Positions 40,087-48,270 of a stretch of 64,000 nucleotides of DNA are shown piece after piece. Each line of letters begins with the position of its first letter. Positions within the stretch are counted from its first letter, which is position 1. The notes beneath the pieces were generated by a model that was not told the DNA's origin, did not search any database, and saw only the letters and a list, made by a program, of their open reading frames with translations. The DNA comes from an uncultured Oscillibacter sp. (lineage in GTDB: Bacteria > Bacillota > Clostridia > Oscillospirales > Oscillospiraceae): contig CAJTZK010000001.1 of assembly GCA_910583785.1 (NCBI GenBank), positions 1-64,000 on the forward strand, in the 5' to 3' direction. The position numbers and the translations under genes were made by a program.

Positions 40087-40884
40087 TCACTTGATATTTG
40101 CCCCGAAAAGAGCCAGCAGCTTTAAAAGGGGCTTCCAAAGGTTTGGATGGTGCTCCAGGAGGAAGGCTTCCACTTCCGCCTGGGCCAGGCCGTCTCCCCA
40201 GAGGAGGATGTGATGGCCCGCCGCGTCATAGCCTATGGCAGTCTCTCCCAAGGCGGCCACGCCTACCGCAATCTTCCCGCCCAGGGCGGCCACGCCTCCG
40301 GCGTACCAGAGGCCCACCGCCACGGGACCGAAGGCCAGCAAGCCGATGGCCACCGGGCCCAGGGCTGCCAGGCCAAAGGCCAGGGCCCCCAGGGCCAAGG
40401 CTCCCACGCTGAGGGCCCCCAGGCTGAAAACACCCACGCTGAAAGCCCCCAGGGCCACGACGCCTACCGCGATATTTCCAATGGCGATGATCCCCCTGGC
40501 GGTCCTCCGGCAGCGCAGCATGTGGGGATAGAAGCAAAAGCAGACGGAGACCAGGGGCAGGCCAAAGAGCTTGGCCTGGCTCTCCCAGGTCCAGGACCGG
40601 AAAAACCGGGAGATTTCTTCCACCTGTTCCTCCAGCTTCACCATAGAGGGAGGCGGGGCCTCGGCGGGGCGTTCCGGCTCCTCCAGATGATCTTTTACCA
40701 GATAATCTATGCTGATGCCGAAGAGGTCCGACAGGGCGATGAGCTTGGAGAGCTCCGGGGACGCTGCGCCGCTCTCCCACTTGCTGACGGACTGCCGGGT
40801 TACGCCCAGCTGGTCCGCCAGCTGTTCCTGGGACAGTCCCTCCCGGCGGCGGAGCTCCTGCAATTTTTCGGAAAATGTCTTCAT
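40087..40884 (-). CDS. XRE regulator fused to a short-repeat domain
   Basis: 265 residues. Residues 1-65 form an XRE/Cro helix-turn-helix (LSQEQLADQLGVTRQSVSKWESG), a linker follows, then one helix-like segment near 100-128. Residues about 130-235 are built of near-perfect repeats of the type A-[LIV]-G-x-[LVF] (VALGAFSVGVFSLGALSVGALALG), likely a right-handed pentapeptide-type solenoid or a membrane-associated stack. This build recurs in Clostridia without a known ligand. It probably represses its own gene. Confidence 0.82.
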   Translation of the reverse strand: MKTFSEKLQELRRREGLSQEQLADQLGVTRQSVSKWESGAASPELSKLIALSDLFGISIDYLVKDHLEEPERPAEAPPPSMVKLEEQVEEISRFFRSWTWESQAKLFGLPLVSVCFCFYPHMLRCRRTARGIIAIGNIAVGVVALGAFSVGVFSLGALSVGALALGALAFGLAALGPVAIGLLAFGPVAVGLWYAGGVAALGGKIAVGVAALGETAIGYDAAGHHILLWGDGLAQAEVEAFLLEHHPNLWKPLLKLLALFGANIK

Positions 40885-40918
40885 GGTAATCCTCCCGCTT
40901 TCTCTTTAGGTTGGCTCC

Positions 40919-40947
40919 ATGCTAGCCTGCCCCTATGGAAAAAGCAA
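40919..40947 (-). promoter_or_regulatory. Probable promoter of the XRE-repeat gene
   Basis: On the minus strand TTGCTT (40947-40942) and TAGCAT (40924-40919) are 17 bases apart. A TTGACA further upstream (RC at about 40969-40974) lacks a partner -10. Confidence 0.45.
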
Positions 40948-41019
40948 GAACGCGGCAAGTGGAAGTTTGTCAACTTATGGTTGCGGCCCTTGTGCGGCAT
41001 GGGTTTCCCGGTGTTTGCG

Positions 41020-42438
41020 CTATAGCTGGTCCCGGTTCACGATCTCCGGAGGGCGGTCCAGCTGCCAGGGATCGGCCAGCAGGCCGTGGAGGTAACGGAT
41101 GGCGGCGGCGTAGTAAAACCCGTCCACGATACGCTCGTCGGTGACGAAGGTACAGTCCACATACTTCCGCAAGGCTACGCTGCCATCCCGCTTCACCTCG
41201 TACACCCGGCGCTTCCGGCCAAAGGCGCAGAATACTGGTACATTGCCGAAGTCATAGAGGTGATGGTGGATGGGCGGGATACCTAGGGAGGCCATAGAAG
41301 TGATGAATAGAGAGCCATGAAAAGGAGAAAGCCTTGTCAGCCAGCGGGGCAAGAGGCCAAAGCTGTCCCCTGCCTGGAGCAGGGCCACCAGGCCCCGGAG
41401 CAGTAGCCCGGGGACCAGGTTCAGGGCCCCTGCCAGCTTGTCGAAGGAGGAATCCAGGGGCGTTTGCTTGGCCTCCTGGACCTTTTCGTTGAAGCGGCGG
41501 AACACGGTCTCCGCCGTGTCAGCGGGGTCGAAGGTGACCTTGATGACGGTATCCGGGGAGTCGGTGGACATCTCCTTCTTAACGGTCATGTTGATTTCGA
41601 TGACCCGGTCCCGGCTGTAGGCCCGCTGGCCAGCGATGAAGCGGTTCAGCCCCGGATACCGGGCGCAGGTCCGGATATATGCCGCCAGGATGACATGGAG
41701 AATGCCGAAGCCCTTCCAGCCCGCCTGGCGTTTCTCGGCGATGTAGCGGTCCGCCGCCGTCACCTCAAAGTGGTCGGCGATAAGGTTCTGGGAGGTGTTC
41801 CGGGTCTTCATGATGAAAGGGGATACGGCGAAAATGGGGGAGAGGGTCCGCAGCCGCCTCCCATCGTTCCGGTCGCCGAAGCGGCGGATCAGGCCGCCTT
41901 CCTCTACGGGCCGCCGCCGCATGGCCAGGGACAGGCACAACAGCGCCGCCATGCAGCAGAAGACGGACAGTTCCGGCAGCCACTGGTGGAGGGTCCAGCC
42001 GGTTTTCTGGCGGTCCTCCACGAAGATATGGTACAGCATGGGAAGGCCGAAGAGGGGCCACAGAAATATCTGGGTGCGGATGATTCCGGCCACCGTTGCG
42101 GTGTACAGGACCGCTACCAGCGCGTAGAGCAGTAGGCAGAGGACGGTGTGAAGGATGGAGACAAAGTAAAAAGCCTTTATGGCAAAGAAAGCGCAGCCCA
42201 GCCAAACGGGAATGGCGGAACGGTAGAGCCGCTCCCGGCCGTCCAGGAAGAGAATCCAGACAAAGCACACATTCGCCCACAGGGGCAGCAGGACCTGGAA
42301 GAGGAAAACGGAGACCGTCAGTTCCGCTTCCCCTATGGCCCAGGCGGCGCGGATTCCCCCGGAGGCGGTCATCAGCAGCGCCGACAAGAGCACCATTCCC
42401 CGGAGGGAAGGCAGCCAGTACACAGTCCTCTGTTTCAT
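41020..42438 (-). CDS. Membrane protein with acyltransferase (CAT/E2)-like C-terminal domain
   Basis: 472 residues from ATG 42438. Residues 1 to about 170 hold five or six membrane helices. Residues about 195-472 resemble the chloramphenicol acetyltransferase / 2-oxoacid dehydrogenase E2 fold, with KGFGILHVILAAYIRTCARYP, INMTVKKEM and the C-terminal DERIVDGFYYA. In active enzymes the last motif is DHRVxDG with a catalytic His. Here Glu replaces His, so chemistry may be lost or changed. Substrate unknown. Confidence 0.7.
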   Translation of the reverse strand: MKQRTVYWLPSLRGMVLLSALLMTASGGIRAAWAIGEAELTVSVFLFQVLLPLWANVCFVWILFLDGRERLYRSAIPVWLGCAFFAIKAFYFVSILHTVLCLLLYALVAVLYTATVAGIIRTQIFLWPLFGLPMLYHIFVEDRQKTGWTLHQWLPELSVFCCMAALLCLSLAMRRRPVEEGGLIRRFGDRNDGRRLRTLSPIFAVSPFIMKTRNTSQNLIADHFEVTAADRYIAEKRQAGWKGFGILHVILAAYIRTCARYPGLNRFIAGQRAYSRDRVIEINMTVKKEMSTDSPDTVIKVTFDPADTAETVFRRFNEKVQEAKQTPLDSSFDKLAGALNLVPGLLLRGLVALLQAGDSFGLLPRWLTRLSPFHGSLFITSMASLGIPPIHHHLYDFGNVPVFCAFGRKRRVYEVKRDGSVALRKYVDCTFVTDERIVDGFYYAAAIRYLHGLLADPWQLDRPPEIVNRDQL

Positions 42439-42573
42439 GGAATTCCCCGCTTTCTGTGTCCCGCTCCTTGAAAAGCGGCGGGCTGGAAACCGGGCGCGCC
42501 GCCGCAGCGTTCCGCTTCCGGCCCTTCCCAATTTGCAGACGGGATTGCCAGAAGCTAAGATATTTTCAGGAAT

Positions 42574-42601
42574 AGTATACGGATTTCCCCTGAAAAGTCA
42601 A
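42574..42601 (-). promoter_or_regulatory. Promoter of the acyltransferase-like gene
   Basis: On the minus strand TTGACT (42601-42596) and TATACT (42579-42574) are 16 bases apart, giving a leader of about 130 bases. The other bases between here and the gdhA promoter show no gene. Confidence 0.75.
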
Positions 42602-42747
42602 GATTTCGAGGGAATTTTTCCGGGAGAACAGGCTGGATTTTTCCCGCCGCTCCCTGGCCGCGCCTCTTTGTGGTGATTTTGCATAAAGGTATTCCAGCAT
42701 TTTTTGAACGTTTGGGAAAAAATTTTGCCGGATTCCGGATTCCGCCC

Positions 42748-42776
42748 TTGTTTATTTCCGCCACAAATGTTACACT
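42748..42776 (+). promoter_or_regulatory. Promoter of gdhA
   Basis: TTGTTT and TACACT are 17 bases apart, about 60 bases before the start codon, with AAGGAGG between. Confidence 0.65.
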
Positions 42777-42837
42777 AAGGGCATCACCCCTGCTGGGGAT
42801 TTATGAACGCCCTATGTTTTATAAGGAGGATGTTTCT

Positions 42838-44187
42838 ATGAACGCCTATCTTTCCAGAGTAATCGAGCATGTGAAGACCCGGCACGCCAATGAGCCGGAG
42901 TTTGTCCAGACGGTGGAGGAGGTTCTGTCCTCTTTGGAGCCCGTTATCGAGAAGCACCCTGAATATGAAAAGGCCGACTTGCTGACCCGCATGGTGGAGC
43001 CGGAGCGGATGTTTACCTTCCGGGTCTGCTGGATGGCGGACGACGGTGCCTGGCACACCAACATCGGCTACCGCTGCCAGTTCAACGGAGCCATCGGCCC
43101 CTACAAGGGCGGCCTCCGGTTCCAGAAGAACGTGTATCCCGGCATCATCAAGTTCCTGGGCTTTGAGCAGGTCTTTAAGAACAGCCTCACGGGACTGCCC
43201 ATCGGCGGCGGCAAGGGCGGCAGCGACTTCGACCCCGCCGGGAAGTCCGACGCGGAGATCATGCGCTTCTGCCAGAGCTTCATGCAGGCCCTGTACCGCT
43301 ACATCGGGCCCGACGTGGACGTGCCTGCCGGGGACATGGGCGTGGGTGCCCGGGAGATCGGCTACATGTACGGCGAGTACCGCCGCTTGAAGGGCGCCTT
43401 TGAGAACGGCGTCCTGACTGGCAAGGGCTTCAGCTACGGTGGTTCCCTCATCCGGCCCGAGGCCACGGGCTTTGGCGCGGTGTATTACCTGGAGAATGTC
43501 CTCAAGCACGAGGGCGAAGACCTGAAGGGCAAGACCATTGCCTGCGCGGGCTTCGGCAACGTGACCTGGGGTATCTGCAAGAAGGCTACGGAGCTGGGAG
43601 CCAAGGTGGTCACCCTGTCCGGCCCCGACGGGTACGTCTATGATCCCGACGGCGTGGCCACGGCGGAGAAGATTGATTACCTGGTGGAGATGCGGAACAG
43701 CGGCCGGAACCAAGTGAAGGACTACGCTGACAAGTTCGGCGTGGAGTTCCACGCCGGAGAGAAGCCCTGGGGCGTGAAGGTGGACGTGGTGATGCCCTCC
43801 GCCATGCAGAACGACGTCCACATGGAGCAGGCCAAGCAGATTGCCGCCAACGGGGTAAAATACTACATTGAAGTGGCGAACATGCCCACTACCAACGACG
43901 CCCTGAAATTCCTGATGGAGCAGAAGGGCATGATCGTGGCTCCCTCCAAGGCCGTCAACGCCGGAGGCGTGGCTACCTCCGCTTTGGAGATGGCCCAGAA
44001 CAGCGAGCGGCTGGTATGGACCGAGGAAGAAGTGGATAAGCAGCTCCACCAGATCATGGATACCATCTACAACATGAGCGTGGAGGCCGCCGAAATGTAC
44101 GGCCTGGGGTACAACCTGGTGGCTGGAGCCAACATCGCGGGCTTCCAGCGTGTCGCCGACGCCATGATGGCCCAGGGTGTCTTCTAA
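42838..44187 (+). CDS. gdhA: NADP-type glutamate dehydrogenase
   Basis: 449 residues, the hexameric bacterial length. Motifs: YKGGLRFQKNV, LPIGGGKGGSDFD with catalytic Lys, PAGDMGVGAREIGYMYGEYR, and the nucleotide fold CAGFGNVTWG. It assimilates ammonium into 2-oxoglutarate to make glutamate, or runs in reverse during amino-acid fermentation. AAGGAGG lies before ATG 42838. The open frame before it is not needed. Monocistronic with its own promoter and terminator. Confidence 0.97.
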   Translation: MNAYLSRVIEHVKTRHANEPEFVQTVEEVLSSLEPVIEKHPEYEKADLLTRMVEPERMFTFRVCWMADDGAWHTNIGYRCQFNGAIGPYKGGLRFQKNVYPGIIKFLGFEQVFKNSLTGLPIGGGKGGSDFDPAGKSDAEIMRFCQSFMQALYRYIGPDVDVPAGDMGVGAREIGYMYGEYRRLKGAFENGVLTGKGFSYGGSLIRPEATGFGAVYYLENVLKHEGEDLKGKTIACAGFGNVTWGICKKATELGAKVVTLSGPDGYVYDPDGVATAEKIDYLVEMRNSGRNQVKDYADKFGVEFHAGEKPWGVKVDVVMPSAMQNDVHMEQAKQIAANGVKYYIEVANMPTTNDALKFLMEQKGMIVAPSKAVNAGGVATSALEMAQNSERLVWTEEEVDKQLHQIMDTIYNMSVEAAEMYGLGYNLVAGANIAGFQRVADAMMAQGVF

Positions 44188-44207
44188 TCCAATTTTCGGG
44201 CAAAACA

Positions 44208-44240
44208 AGCCGGCCGACGGAAAGTCGGCCGGCTGCTTTA
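44208..44240. terminator. Bidirectional terminator
   Basis: AGCCGGCCGAC and GTCGGCCGGCT form a perfect 11-bp stem with T-rich tracts on both sides, between gdhA and ruvX. Confidence 0.85.
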
Positions 44241-44660
44241 TTTGCCCCGGCTCTTCTTATAGGTCAGGTAACCCTCCAGAATCAGCGATGCCGCTACGGC
44301 ATCCACGGTTTTCTTCCGCTGCCTGCCGTTCTTTCCGGCCTTAAAGAGAATCTGGTGGGCGTCGATGGTGGTCCGGCGTTCGTCCCAGAGGACCACAGGC
44401 AGCCCCGTAGCCTCCCGGAGCAGTTCCGCCAGGGCCTCCGCCTTTTCGGCCCGGGGGCCCCGGGAGCCGTCCATGTTGCGGGGATGGCCCAGTACCAGTT
44501 CCTCCGCGCCGTGTTCCTGGGCCAGAGCGGCGATTTGTTCCACCACAGCTTCGGGGCGGTAGGCGGTGAGGGTGGTGGTGAAGCCTGCCAGGAATCCGGT
44601 GGGATCGGAGATGGCGACTCCGGTGTGGGCATCCCCATAGTCAATGGCCATAATGCGCAT
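44238..44660 (-). CDS. ruvX: Putative pre-16S rRNA nuclease / RuvX (YqgF)
   Basis: 140 residues with the RNase H-like fold: MAIDYGDAHTGVAISDP, LVLGHPRNMDGSRG and VVLWDERRTTIDAHQIL, carrying the Asp residues expected to bind metal. YqgF trims the 5' end of 16S rRNA and is also named as a Holliday-junction resolvase. Its ribosome-binding site is weak. It usually neighbours alaS in Firmicutes (alaS-yrzL-yrrK), but here it is 6.5 kb away. Confidence 0.92.
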   Translation of the reverse strand: MRIMAIDYGDAHTGVAISDPTGFLAGFTTTLTAYRPEAVVEQIAALAQEHGAEELVLGHPRNMDGSRGPRAEKAEALAELLREATGLPVVLWDERRTTIDAHQILFKAGKNGRQRKKTVDAVAASLILEGYLTYKKSRGK

Positions 44661-44708
44661 AATGGAACCCGCTTTCTGCGGCCTGGGCCGCTGTTTTGGC
44701 CTGGTGGT

Positions 44709-44744
44709 GAAAAAGAGCCCATGGCAAAGGCCACGGGCTCTTTC
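44709..44744 (-). terminator. Terminator of rplJ-rplL
   Basis: On the minus strand AAAGAGCCCGTGGC and GCCATGGGCTCTTT pair (one G-T) and TTTTT follows, about 20 bases after the rplL stop. Confidence 0.88.
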
Positions 44745-44763
44745 AGGATGCAGGAAAAGGTGA

Positions 44764-45135
44764 TTATTTCAGCTCGACCTTGCCGCCGGCTTCCTCGATC
44801 TGCTTCTTCAGGGCTTCGGCGTCGTCCTTGGAAGCGCCTTCTTTGATGGTGGCGGGGGCGCCCTCGACGGTGGCCTTGGCCTCGGCCAGGCCCTGGCCAG
44901 TGATCTCGCGGACAACCTTGATGACCTTGATCTTGGCGGCGGCATCGAAGCCGGTCAGGACCACGTCGAAGTCGGTCTTCTCCTCAGCGGCAGGAGCGGC
45001 GCCGCCAGCGGCGGGAGCAGCCATGGCGGCGGCAGAGACGCCGAACTCCTCCTCCAGGGCGTGGACGAGCTCGCTGAGCTCCAGAACGGTCAGGCCCTTG
45101 ATCTCTTCGATCATGGCGGTAACTTTCTCAGACAT
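44764..45135 (-). CDS. rplL: Ribosomal protein bL12 (L7/L12)
   Basis: 123 residues. An N-terminal dimerisation helix (LTVLELSELVHALEEEFGV), an Ala-rich hinge, and the C-terminal domain ending in KKQIEEAGGKVELK. L7/L12 dimers on L10 form the ribosome stalk that recruits translation factors. AGGAGG lies before ATG. It follows rplJ by 49 bases. Confidence 0.98.
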   Translation of the reverse strand: MSEKVTAMIEEIKGLTVLELSELVHALEEEFGVSAAAMAAPAAGGAAPAAEEKTDFDVVLTGFDAAAKIKVIKVVREITGQGLAEAKATVEGAPATIKEGASKDDAEALKKQIEEAGGKVELK

Positions 45136-45184
45136 TGTATGGAACCTCCTGATAGTAAATTTTTATGATAGGATAGGGGGCCGC

Positions 45185-45709
45185 TTACTCGGCGGCGGGA
45201 GCTTCTTCGGCAGGCGCGCCCTGCTTCTCGGCAATCTGCTTCAGGACCACGGCCAGGCCCGTAATGGGGGCCAGCATGGTGCCCAGCACCTGGGCTTGGA
45301 GGACAGGCAGGGCGGGGATGGAGGCCAGGGACTTGATGGTGGCCAGGTCCACGGGCTTTCCGTCCATGAAGCCGCCCTTGATTTCGAACTTGTCCTTGAG
45401 CTTTTCAGCATAGTCGTTCATGATCCGGGCGGGAGCCACGGGATCGTCGCACAGCGCCAGGGACGTGGTTCCGTTCAGCAGCTCGTCCAGGTCGCTGAGG
45501 CCTGTGTTGTTGAAAGCAAAGCGGAGCAGCGTGTTCTTGATGACGGCGTAGTCCACCGCGTTTTCACGGCACTCCCGGCGCAGAGCGGTATCCTCTTCGA
45601 CGGTGATGCCCTTGTAGTCCACGATGACGCCTGCGGTGGCCTTCTGAATTTTTTCAGTCAAGCCAGCGACGATGGCCTGCTTCTCGGATAAGACTTTCGC
45701 GTTAGGCAT
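45185..45709 (-). CDS. rplJ: Ribosomal protein uL10
   Basis: 174 residues from ATG 45709. The upstream ATG at 45727 overlaps the GGAGGTG ribosome-binding site and is unlikely. It carries QKATAGVIVDYKGITVEE and VIKNTLLRFA, with an Ala/Glu-rich C-terminus that binds L12. L10 anchors the stalk and represses its own translation through the leader upstream. Confidence 0.97.
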   Translation of the reverse strand: MPNAKVLSEKQAIVAGLTEKIQKATAGVIVDYKGITVEEDTALRRECRENAVDYAVIKNTLLRFAFNNTGLSDLDELLNGTTSLALCDDPVAPARIMNDYAEKLKDKFEIKGGFMDGKPVDLATIKSLASIPALPVLQAQVLGTMLAPITGLAVVLKQIAEKQGAPAEEAPAAE

Positions 45710-45714
45710 GGTTG

Positions 45715-45860
45715 TTTTCACCTCCATAGGAATGGGAATGCGCGTTCAAAAAAAGGAACGCCCCTATGTCCGCGAAGACACAAGGACGCATAGCAAATTC
45801 ACATTTGCCGCCCTCGGCAGGATTTATGGGCAAAGCCCACCTGCTGTCTTTGGAACGCAA
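45715..45860 (-). ncRNA. L10 leader RNA
   Basis: The untranslated region of about 150 bases between the promoter and rplJ contains, on the minus strand, AAGACAGCAGGTGGGCTTTG with TAAATCCTGCCGAGG (45850 to about 45800). This is the pattern of the Firmicutes L10 leader that binds the L10-L12 complex. A downstream hairpin (GGGGCGTTCC, then about seven Ts and GAACGCGC) near 45745-45775 could act as an attenuator. Confidence 0.85.
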
Positions 45861-45865
45861 GCATT

Positions 45866-45894
45866 ATTATATGCACGGGGCCGGGGATTGTCAA
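45866..45894 (-). promoter_or_regulatory. Promoter of rplJ-rplL
   Basis: Perfect TTGACA (45894-45889) and perfect TATAAT (45871-45866) on the minus strand with a 17-base spacer, the strongest promoter in the window. Confidence 0.95.
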
Positions 45895-46023
45895 TACCCA
45901 AAATAAAATTTTTCCTATGTACTGGATTGTAATGAATTGTTACCGCTTTGAGAATACGGGAGAAACCGGGGAGTCCGTATACTGTTTGCAGGATCATGAA
46001 CTGGAAGGCGGAGAGCAAGGACC

Positions 46024-47241
46024 GTGAAAAGATGGCCGTGCGTTTTCATGCTGTTGCTGCTGGCGGCCTGTGGGCAGGCGCGGGTTCCGGAAGAACCCCT
46101 AGGGAAAACGGCTTCCCTGGAGGAGGAAACTCCGGAGGATGTGGAAGCCCCAGGGGAGGCGGGTTCCATTCAGTCCGCCGTTCTGGAGGGAGAACTGCTT
46201 TCGCCGGACGGGCGCTTCCTGGCCCGGATGGAAGGACACCGGGAAAGCGTCACGTCCATGGGGCTCTATCCGGCGGATACCGTTCAGATTACGGGCGCGG
46301 AGACCGGAGAGGTTCTCTGGGAGGGGGACGGTTCCTATTCCCAGTCCATCCTCGGATCTCCGGAGGGGGGCTTTTCCGCCCTGGCCCGTAGTGCCCGGAC
46401 CTGGTGCTCCATTACGGTGATCGAAACGGAGGGCTGGACGAAGTGGGACTTCACCCTGCCGGACGGGAGCCCGGTTCTGGAATACACGTTTCTGCCGGAC
46501 AGCGGGCCCTGGGGCGTGTGGCAGTCGGAGGGCAGCTTGGATTTGACCACCGGCCAGGGCGGAGATGCCGGAGAACAGAGGCATTACACCTGTGCCGTGG
46601 AAACGCGGGACGGAAAGCTCAAGGGCATTGCCTGGGAGGAACGTTATGAGACTCTGCCTGGAAGCTATGATTTTGACCACGACGGAGAACCGGAGATTGT
46701 GGAGCTGGTGAACGTGGCCGAAGATGAGGAACGGAATCTAGCGGGCTGGTATGAGCTCCGAGCCCGCAGGCCGGACAACCGCCTCTATTGGAGCAATTCC
46801 TTTGCAGAGGCCCACGTGGGCTGGGGTTCCTGCTTTGCCTGCCGGGTGGACGGGGAGGACTATCTGCTCCGGTATCTGCCCTCCATGTACCAGGGTTATG
46901 CCACCTATACGTATGAGCTGTTTTTCCTGGACGAAACCGGAGAGGAGCAGGTGGTCCGGGACGGGAGCGTCAGCTTCGACATTAACTTTGGCGCCCCGGT
47001 GCACGAGAGATTTAACCCGGCGGCCGTCGCGGCCTTCCTGGAGGAGGTCCACGGCCTCCTGGAGGACAGTGAGCTGCTGCTGGCCACGGAGGGCGGAAAT
47101 TTCCGCTCTGGTGGTCCCGGTTCGGACTTTAAGGATGACCTGGCGCACTGGACAGATAACGAGCTCTACGACGAGAACAAATCCCTGGAGGAGAATATCC
47201 GGGATATCGGGGCCTGCTGGGAAGAAAATAGAACCGCATGA
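46024..47241 (+). CDS. Lipoprotein, unknown, with calcium-type DxD motif
   Basis: 405 residues from GTG. A signal peptide with lipobox LLAAC is cut before C16, so the product is tethered outside. An acidic linker (about 24-48) is followed by a beta-rich region and SYDFDHDGEPEIVELVN near 213, an FG-GAP/EF-hand-like DxDxDG loop seen in VCBS-repeat proteins, which may bind calcium. I recognise no enzyme motif. It lies alone between the ribosomal stalk promoter and dapA. Confidence 0.75.
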   Translation: MKRWPCVFMLLLLAACGQARVPEEPLGKTASLEEETPEDVEAPGEAGSIQSAVLEGELLSPDGRFLARMEGHRESVTSMGLYPADTVQITGAETGEVLWEGDGSYSQSILGSPEGGFSALARSARTWCSITVIETEGWTKWDFTLPDGSPVLEYTFLPDSGPWGVWQSEGSLDLTTGQGGDAGEQRHYTCAVETRDGKLKGIAWEERYETLPGSYDFDHDGEPEIVELVNVAEDEERNLAGWYELRARRPDNRLYWSNSFAEAHVGWGSCFACRVDGEDYLLRYLPSMYQGYATYTYELFFLDETGEEQVVRDGSVSFDINFGAPVHERFNPAAVAAFLEEVHGLLEDSELLLATEGGNFRSGGPGSDFKDDLAHWTDNELYDENKSLEENIRDIGACWEENRTA

Positions 47242-47250
47242 TGGGAAAAC

Positions 47251-47278
47251 AGCCGCCCGAAAAGGGCGGCTGCTTTGC
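47251..47278. terminator. Terminator between lipoprotein gene and dapA
   Basis: AGCCGCCC and GGGCGGCT form an 8-bp stem with T-rich sides on both strands, separating convergent genes. Confidence 0.8.
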
Positions 47279-48169
47279 TTATATGACCGGAAGTCCGTAC
47301 TTTGCCAGCACGGCCTTAATGTGCTCCAAATTCTCAGCAGACGGCGGGCACATGGGGGACCGGAGCTCCCCGGCCCGCCAGCCCAAGAGGCTCAGGGCGG
47401 TTTTCACCGGAATGGGGTTCACCTCGCAGAACATGGCGTCGCAGAAATCCTTTAAATGGACTTGCAGTTCCCCGGCGGCGGCGAAGTCGTTTTTGAGGCA
47501 CAGCTGGGTTAGGCGGTGCATCTCCGCCGGGAGAATGTTGGCCGCCACCGAGATGACCCCCTTGCCCCCCAAGGCGCAGATGGGGACGGTTTCGTCGTCG
47601 TTGCCGGACCAGATGGTAAAATCCGCCGGGCAGAGGTTCCGGGTCCGCTGGACGTTCCCTAGATTCCCGGAGGCCTCCTTGACGCCCACGATATTGGGGT
47701 GTTCCGCCAGGGCGGCGTAAGACTCCGGGGCGATGGAGACCCCGGTGCGGGAGGGGACGTTATACAAAATGATGGGCAGGGAGACGGCGTCCGCGATGGT
47801 CTGGTAGTGCCGGAGCAGCCCCGCCTGGGTGGCTTTGTTGTAGTAGGGCGTTACCACCAGCAGGCCGTCGGCCCCCTGGCGTTCCGCCTCCCGGGAGAGC
47901 GTGACGGCGTTTTCCGTGGAGTTGGAGCCGGACCCGGCGATCACGGGAACCCGGCCTCCCACGTGCCGGACGCAGAAGGCGATGGTTTCCGCCCGCTCCT
48001 GATAGGTCATGGTGCTGGCCTCTCCAGTGGTGCCGCAGACGACAATGGCGTCCGTCCCGTTCTCCAGCTGGAAGTCCAGCAGGCTTCCCAGGGTGTCCAG
48101 GTCCACGCCGCCTTTCTGGAACGGCGTGATAATGGCCACCGCAGAACCCGTAAAAATAGGCTGCCTCAC
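47279..48169 (-). CDS. dapA: 4-Hydroxy-tetrahydrodipicolinate synthase
   Basis: 296 residues from a GTG with AAGGAG nine bases upstream. It has VVCGTTGEASTMT for pyruvate binding, the Tyr of ILYNVPSRTGVS, and the Schiff-base Lys in VGVKEASGN. It condenses pyruvate with aspartate semialdehyde, the branch point to lysine and diaminopimelate. It follows asd, which supplies its substrate, with 101 bases between. Confidence 0.96.
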   Translation of the reverse strand: MRQPIFTGSAVAIITPFQKGGVDLDTLGSLLDFQLENGTDAIVVCGTTGEASTMTYQERAETIAFCVRHVGGRVPVIAGSGSNSTENAVTLSREAERQGADGLLVVTPYYNKATQAGLLRHYQTIADAVSLPIILYNVPSRTGVSIAPESYAALAEHPNIVGVKEASGNLGNVQRTRNLCPADFTIWSGNDDETVPICALGGKGVISVAANILPAEMHRLTQLCLKNDFAAAGELQVHLKDFCDAMFCEVNPIPVKTALSLLGWRAGELRSPMCPPSAENLEHIKAVLAKYGLPVI

Positions 48170-48202
48170 AGTAGTAAGCTCCTTTCCTTGGCCTGAAACC
48201 GA

Positions 48203-48243
48203 CAGAAAGAGGCGGCCCGCCTCTTTGCGGGAAACCGCCTCTT
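48203..48243. repeat. Stem-loop between asd and dapA
   Basis: GAAAGAGGCGG and CCGCCTCTTTC form an 11-bp stem, and the loop holds another copy of the GAGGCGG/CCGCCTC word, so alternative folds are possible. It may attenuate transcription from asd into dapA. I see no lysine riboswitch here. Confidence 0.5.
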
Positions 48244-48270
48244 TCGTAACTTGTGGAGGGCAGGCGGGAA

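Noticed and set aside
42784..44208. Open frame of 474 codons on the minus strand
   Set aside because: Antisense to gdhA, with shadow composition.
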